Shown: piece by piece, positions 36,711 through 40,715 of the stretch | Layout: the number at the start of each line of letters is the position of its first letter | Numbering within the stretch: the stretch's first letter is position 1 | Assembly (NCBI GenBank): GCA_001626925.1 | Contig: LUOR01000035.1 | Coordinates: 1-40,715, forward strand | Length of the DNA stretch: 40,715 nucleotides | Source: Moraxellaceae bacterium REDSEA-S32_B1 | GTDB lineage: Bacteria; Pseudomonadota; Gammaproteobacteria; Pseudomonadales; Moraxellaceae | Direction of reading: 5' to 3' | Translations under genes and position numbers: made by a program | Notes under the pieces: model-generated | The model's input: only the letters and a program-made list of their open reading frames with translations | What the model was told of the DNA's origin: nothing | Database searches by the model: none

Positions 36711-37529
36711 TTAAATGAATTTACGATGGGACTGTAGTGGCATCGATTGTCGCACTTTATTTTGTGCATCAAGATCAAATGGCGCAATAATCAGCTGAGC
36801 GCCTTTTTGATCTGTCTCTGCGAGGATCTTTCCTTGAGATTGACAAATCATACTATGTCCCCAAGTTTGGCGTTTGCCGTGCGTACCCTGTTGTGCCGAG
36901 CCCAATGTCATACATTGCGTATCCATTGCACGTGCTTGTAGTAACAACTGCCAGTGCATTTCACCAGTATGGTAAGTGAAAGCTGATGGTGCGGTGAGTA
37001 GCGCTGCTCCAAGCTCACGCAGTTTGATGGCGAACTCTGGAAAACGTAGATCGTAACAAACCATCATGCCGAGATTGCCAAATGGCGTGCTCACCACAAC
37101 GGGTTTATTTCCTGCTTCAAAAACTTTGGATTCTTGATATGCGCCAATATGATCGCCAACCTGCACATCGAACAAATGAATTTTGTCATATCGTGCAACG
37201 GTTTTTCCCTCAGGACTAACACACAGACTTGTCGTGCGCACACGACCATCAGGGACAATCTTGCCATCAGGACGATAAGGGCAGGGCAATGTGCCTGCAA
37301 TAATCCAAATTTGATATTGAAATGCCAATTGCTCAATACGTGCTTTTAATTCATCAAAGCGTTGTGCAGTATCAAACTGCTGTCCTGCAGCAAAACAAGC
37401 AAAATTTTCAGGCAGTACAATCAGCTCCGCATGCTGTGCCTTCGCATCAATAATAAGTTGTTCGACTGTGGAAAAATTGGATTCAATATCATCTTGTGAG
37501 TTGAGCTGCGTTACAGCGAGTAAAACCAT
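36711..37529 (-). CDS. Nitrilase-superfamily amidohydrolase
   Basis: This protein of 272 residues has the Glu-Lys-Cys triad of carbon-nitrogen hydrolases: Glu41 in VLPENFACF, Lys116 in YDKIHLFD and Cys158 in MVCYDLRFPEFA. The start at 37529 is chosen because AAGGAG lies seven bases before it; ATG 37550 would put that ribosome binding site inside the gene. The closest known relatives are the Nit1/deaminated glutathione amidase branch, but omega-amidase activity cannot be excluded. It lies 30 bases before recX on the same strand, and its upstream neighbour is gigB. Confidence 0.9.
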   Translation of the reverse strand: MVLLAVTQLNSQDDIESNFSTVEQLIIDAKAQHAELIVLPENFACFAAGQQFDTAQRFDELKARIEQLAFQYQIWIIAGTLPCPYRPDGKIVPDGRVRTTSLCVSPEGKTVARYDKIHLFDVQVGDHIGAYQESKVFEAGNKPVVVSTPFGNLGMMVCYDLRFPEFAIKLRELGAALLTAPSAFTYHTGEMHWQLLLQARAMDTQCMTLGSAQQGTHGKRQTWGHSMICQSQGKILAETDQKGAQLIIAPFDLDAQNKVRQSMPLQSHRKFI

Positions 37530-37554
37530 GGTGTTACTCCTTGTAGGCATAAAT

Positions 37555-37587
37555 GAAAGAAAAACCTAATCCTAAGCAGAATTTAGG
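37555..37587 (-). terminator. Possible terminator after gigB
   Basis: On the minus strand CCTAA pairs with TTAGG (37565-37569 with 37583-37587) and runs into TTTTTCTTTC. The stem is only 5 bp, so termination may be partial and the downstream amidohydrolase may still be read. Confidence 0.35.
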
Positions 37588-38128
37588 CTTTAGAGTTGCA
37601 TGTTTCGGGTTGCATACAAGATTGTTCTTTTTGCAGTTGTTTGACTAGCGGTTCAAACATATTTTGATTGTTTTCATTGAGTTGCATCAATGTGCGGTGC
37701 GCATCTAACACTGTTTTGAGCATGGTCGAATGCGTAACGTTCTCTTCAACCAACGCTTTTGTACAGACGTCAGAGCTTCCGCAATAGTTCAATATCACGA
37801 AAACTTGGTTTAAACCCATACTATTTGCCAGTGTGGTAATGTCCGCATTTGTTGACAGCATGACCGCTTGGATATTGTGATTTGACATCAACTTTAAGCC
37901 AAGCTTCGCCAATATGCCGAGCACAGTACTATCAATAAATGTGGTTTCGGTAAGATCAACAATTGCACCAACAACTTGTTCACCTTGATCCATCTTGTTG
38001 AGCAATTTATCTAAACTGATGCAACCATGAGCACGGACTTCGCCTACAATTTTAAAAATGTGGGTACCGTTCAAACTTGCATATTCGATATGACCAATAG
38101 ACATAAAAATGCCATGATTAAAAGACAT
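37583..38128 (-). CDS. gigB: STAS-domain anti-sigma factor antagonist, GigB-like
   Basis: This 181-residue protein has a STAS domain over roughly the first 110 residues. VDLTETTFIDSTVLGILAKLGLKL carries the phosphorylatable Ser (about 67) after an Asp. An extended helical C-terminus ends in a Cys-containing tail (SCMQPETCNSKA). In A. baumannii the phosphatase GigA is reported to act on the STAS protein GigB, which interacts with NPr of the nitrogen phosphotransferase system and affects antibiotic tolerance and virulence; this gene and its neighbour look like that pair. An in-frame ATG at 38104 is an alternative start matching the family-like MSIGHIEYA. GGGA about 12 bases before the chosen start is weak. 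Confidence 0.8.
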   Translation of the reverse strand: MSFNHGIFMSIGHIEYASLNGTHIFKIVGEVRAHGCISLDKLLNKMDQGEQVVGAIVDLTETTFIDSTVLGILAKLGLKLMSNHNIQAVMLSTNADITTLANSMGLNQVFVILNYCGSSDVCTKALVEENVTHSTMLKTVLDAHRTLMQLNENNQNMFEPLVKQLQKEQSCMQPETCNSKA

Positions 38129-38395
38129 ACATAATTATCCCATAGCGCATATTTGTCCGCAAGCATTGAAATTAAAATAATCCAGAAACAAAATAATTAT
38201 TTAAATATTTTCAATATCTTAAATTAATTCAATTTAGGCTTTAGTCTAAATTTCGATGCAAGTTTAAGCTTAAAAAATAAGCAACTAAATGAGAAAAAAT
38301 GTCGTTAATTTGAACTAATTTTCCAGTGTTTTGAGTAGATGAAAAAGATTGCTAAATGTTAAAAGCTGAGCGTGACTTTAAAATTAAAAGTAATT

Positions 38396-39361
38396 TTATT
38401 TATGAATAATTTTAAGCATGGCGATGTCATCATTGACATGTGTGGGTGCAGTGAATTGTTTGTTGGCAAGATCGTTGAGTAAAAGTTGGAATTGTTCGTT
38501 GATTCCGCCTTTGTATGGTTCGAGTGCACCGTCAGAACACAAAATGAATTGACTATCAGGTTGCATATCGACGGTTATTTCATCAATTTTTAAATCATCT
38601 GTTAATCCAAGTGGAAAGCTACTTGAGTTAAACACCACAGGTTCTTGATTTGGCGCAATATAAATCGCAGGTGGGAAGTGCCCTGCATTTATAAAACGTA
38701 GTTGATTGGTTTTCAGGTCGATCATGCCAGCAATCATGGTGATATGTTTTTCAATATTTTCCTTGATTAGCATGTCATTTAATTTGACAATTAAATGCTT
38801 TGGTGAGTGCGCCCGTTTGTGAAAGCCTGCAAGCCAAGAGGTCAGCAAGCTACTGGTCACGCCATGACCGGATACATCCGCCAAATAGAACAGCACTTGA
38901 TCTTCACCTACTTGCCAAAAATCAATCCAATCTCCTGAAAGATACGCAGTCGGTTGAAATAAATATTGAAAATCGTACTGTCCGAACTGTTGTTGTGTTG
39001 GTAATAGTCGTTGCTGTAACTCCGCCGCTGTAGGTAAATCCCGGCTGTCTTGGTTACGTTTGTACTGGGCTTCAATTTGTTGCAATTTGTCATAAGGTTG
39101 TTCTGGTAAATCTTCCCAAATCCAACCTGCCAAAGCACCTTTTTGCCATGCCATGCTTAGCGCTGCGCCTTCATCCTCACGCGCGATCACTACCGTTGGG
39201 CACGTCCATTGATTGTTTAAGTAGTCATGCACATCAGCGATATAAATTTGATAGGGATCGCACATCTCAACCAAGGTTAGTTTCACCCACTCAATATCTG
39301 CAAACAAAGTTAACGCTTTGTCTAATTGTCTGAGCTCTCGAGAAGGATAAACAAAATACAT
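38396..39361 (-). CDS. gigA: PP2C-type serine phosphatase (SpoIIE/RsbU family), GigA-like
   Basis: This 321-residue protein has a C-terminal SpoIIE/PP2C phosphatase domain (about 115-320). Its metal-binding aspartates are in YLSGDW (Asp144), LADVSGHG (Asp162), LCSDGALEP (Asp277) and NDDIAML (Asp311). The N-terminal 100 residues look like a receiver-like alpha/beta fold without a clear phospho-acceptor Asp. Its likely substrate is the phosphorylated Ser of the STAS protein encoded 267 bases downstream. No RsbW-type anti-sigma kinase is adjacent. It lies 40 bases downstream of mlaA on the same strand. Confidence 0.85.
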   Translation of the reverse strand: MYFVYPSRELRQLDKALTLFADIEWVKLTLVEMCDPYQIYIADVHDYLNNQWTCPTVVIAREDEGAALSMAWQKGALAGWIWEDLPEQPYDKLQQIEAQYKRNQDSRDLPTAAELQQRLLPTQQQFGQYDFQYLFQPTAYLSGDWIDFWQVGEDQVLFYLADVSGHGVTSSLLTSWLAGFHKRAHSPKHLIVKLNDMLIKENIEKHITMIAGMIDLKTNQLRFINAGHFPPAIYIAPNQEPVVFNSSSFPLGLTDDLKIDEITVDMQPDSQFILCSDGALEPYKGGINEQFQLLLNDLANKQFTAPTHVNDDIAMLKIIHK

Positions 39362-39401
39362 AATTCAACGTGCTCAAGTTTAATTGATATGAGTTATGAA
39401 A

Positions 39402-40355
39402 TTATTCATTCGTCGTCGGTAGTGTTTCATCAGTTTCCAAAGGGTCGCTAGGCATAGCCTCATCATCGATAAACTCATCATCAATGAAAGCATCATCTTC
39501 CATGAACATCCCTTGTGATGGATCGTCACCACTACGCATTGCTATTTCATAATTGCGACGTTGTAAATAAACATCACGTAGCGCCGCATATTGATCACCT
39601 TGTACGATAGAGTCTAGCTCAAGAAACTGAGCACGGGCATCAATACCATCAACCGCATTGTACGTCCAAAAGATTTTATCATCTTCAAAAATATAGCCTT
39701 GTGGACGAGCAAAGGTATCTACCGCAAGCATGGCAAAGCCATCACGAAAAGTACTTGGACCAATCACGGGGATAATGACATATGGACCCGATGGAACACC
39801 CCAGACACCTAATGTATTACCAAAAGTTTCACGTTGAGAGTTCAAGTCGATGCGCTTTGCAGGATCAGCAAGTCCAAGACTGGTTACTGTATTGACGGTG
39901 AATCGGCCAAGTGTTTGAGCCGCCTGCTTGGAATTGCCTTGTAAAAGTTGATTCACTGCATTCCAAGGGTCACGAAGATTATTTCGAAAATTAGCAAAAG
40001 TACCACGCGCTTGCTCAGGAATTTTTTCCTTATACTGCACTGCCACAGGACGTACAACTGCTTTATCTAGAGTCATATTAAAGCTGTGAACTTTGCGATT
40101 TAATGGCTGAAGCGGATCTTTAACCTCTTCGGGTTGACTGGCTTTGGCGTCAACTTTTAATTGATCGGTTTTAATATTTTTTAATGTTTCAATGGTTTTT
40201 GATCGCGGTTTAGTTGTTTCAATTATTTCAGATGGTGTGACAGCATTGCTAATTACTGCATTTTTTTCAGTATCCGTAGGTGTTGTATCTGCAATAGCAA
40301 GAGGCGTATAAATAAAAGCACCACACAGCAAAAACTTGAAGGTTTGAGTCGACAT
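39402..40355 (-). CDS. mlaA: MlaA/VacJ-family phospholipid transport protein
   Basis: This 317-residue protein belongs to the MlaA family, which removes misplaced phospholipids from the outer membrane to the MlaFEDB system. The family core runs from PLQPLNRKVHSFNMTLDKAVVRPVA through GVPSGPYVIIPVIGPSTFRDG to the region of VDGIDARAQFLEL. The N-terminus MSTQTFKFLLCGAFIYTPLAIA reads as a normal signal peptide with AIA before the cut; Cys11 is not in a lipobox. A variable linker (about 25-85) and a very acidic tail (DDPSQGMFMEDDAFIDDEF and beyond) flank the core. The gene is the first of a minus-strand group with gigA. Confidence 0.9.
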   Translation of the reverse strand: MSTQTFKFLLCGAFIYTPLAIADTTPTDTEKNAVISNAVTPSEIIETTKPRSKTIETLKNIKTDQLKVDAKASQPEEVKDPLQPLNRKVHSFNMTLDKAVVRPVAVQYKEKIPEQARGTFANFRNNLRDPWNAVNQLLQGNSKQAAQTLGRFTVNTVTSLGLADPAKRIDLNSQRETFGNTLGVWGVPSGPYVIIPVIGPSTFRDGFAMLAVDTFARPQGYIFEDDKIFWTYNAVDGIDARAQFLELDSIVQGDQYAALRDVYLQRRNYEIAMRSGDDPSQGMFMEDDAFIDDEFIDDEAMPSDPLETDETLPTTNE

Positions 40356-40384
40356 AAAACACCAATGATCACATGTTAGGCTAG

Positions 40385-40412
40385 ATCATATCAATCTTTT
40401 AGAATTACGCAA
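40385..40412 (-). promoter_or_regulatory. Putative mlaA promoter
   Basis: On the minus strand TTGCGT (complement of 40407-40412) and TATGAT (complement of 40385-40390) have a 16-base spacer, 30 bases before the mlaA start. Confidence 0.4.
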
Positions 40413-40656
40413 ATAAAGAAATAAGCTCATCAATAGATCCTCGAATAGAAAAAAACATATATTGTATGCAGTGTTGATTAATTCACCACTTAAGCCAAAA
40501 AATAAAAGATAAACCTTGTAAAGTGATTCGTATGATGTAGAATGCGCACCTATCGGCGGATAAGCAGATAAAAACTTGTTGATAAACAAGGGCTTGGCTA
40601 AAATGGTTAAGTTTTGAGTTTAAAAAATGAGTTTTAAAAAATATCTAAATATCCAG

Positions 40657-40684
40657 TTGACTTTTTAGAGATAGAGAGTAATAT
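40657..40684 (+). promoter_or_regulatory. Strong sigma-70-like promoter reading out of the window
   Basis: TTGACT (40657-40662) and TAATAT (40679-40684) with a 16-base spacer, followed by the GC-containing AGCCGACC. No gene follows within the last 30 bases, so its target lies outside the window, possibly a stable RNA. Confidence 0.6.
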
Positions 40685-40715
40685 AGCCGACCTAGCTTGA
40701 TGCTGACGAAGCATT

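Larger units (their letters stand above)
40356..40715. other. Intergenic region at the right end
   Basis: This 360-base stretch contains no gene I can support. A short reading frame within 40386-40589 lacks any sign of being real. The region holds the putative mlaA promoter and a strong outward promoter at 40657-40684. A 6-bp hairpin at 40575-40590 is followed by a T run on the minus strand. Confidence 0.55.

Noticed and set aside
40386..40589. Small protein gene in the right-end intergenic region (67 residues, minus strand)
   Set aside because: It overlaps the probable mlaA promoter, has no ribosome binding site and reads like AT-rich non-coding sequence.

Overview
The window looks like chromosomal DNA of a gamma-proteobacterium of the family Moraxellaceae, most likely Acinetobacter. 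The evidence is the low to moderate GC, the stand-alone pyrH-frr-uppS-cdsA-dxr-rseP-bamA-skp-lpxD-fabZ-lpxA cluster without lpxB after lpxA, proteins that resemble the Acinetobacter orthologues I remember, and a GigA/GigB-like phosphatase and STAS pair. This assignment is from recognition, not from a search. I see no insertion sequence, prophage, CRISPR array or identifiable RNA gene.

Layout. 1-3463: a secreted unknown protein and the nitrogen two-component pair ntrB-ntrC, all on the minus strand. 3907-16490 (plus): rimO, then the long envelope and isoprenoid run. UMP kinase, ribosome recycling factor, UppS, CdsA, Dxr and RseP are followed by outer-membrane assembly (BamA, Skp) and the first lipid A steps (LpxD, FabZ, LpxA). 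Many of these genes overlap at start and stop codons, and a strong terminator ends the run. 16557-19935 (minus): mnmC, a coiled-coil membrane protein, a YciI-like protein and yciB. 20037-20957 (plus): a PHP phosphoesterase (rnm). 21057-22880 (minus): a large acyl-CoA dehydrogenase. 23191-25536 (plus): a 781-residue lipoprotein of unknown function with an internal 15-bp tandem repeat. 25612-28168 (minus): aroE, hemF and ribA. 28540-31473 (plus): dxs and suhB. 31578-33404 (minus): sspA, sspB and a tail-anchored unknown. 33762-36165 (plus): the accessory locus described below. 36180-40355 (minus): recX, a nitrilase-family amidase, gigB-like, gigA-like and mlaA. The last bases carry a strong promoter pointing out of the window.

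The most interesting region is 33762-36165. It holds four co-directional genes: a Roadblock/LC7 protein, a 325-residue protein with a C-terminal helix-turn-helix-like segment, a small Ras/MglA-like GTPase with atypical G3 and G4 motifs, and a second, different Roadblock/LC7 protein. The set resembles MglA/MglB modules and the Roadblock + DUF742 + GTPase core of actinobacterial conservons, but no sensor kinase is present. A clear intrinsic terminator lies between the first Roadblock gene and the other three, which suggests the first protein is made in excess. I infer a GTPase switch with its own regulator and effector; its output cannot be read from the sequence.

A second regulatory module, the SpoIIE-type phosphatase (gigA) and STAS protein (gigB) at 37583-39361, fits the stress-control pair known in Acinetobacter baumannii. 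No anti-sigma kinase gene is adjacent.
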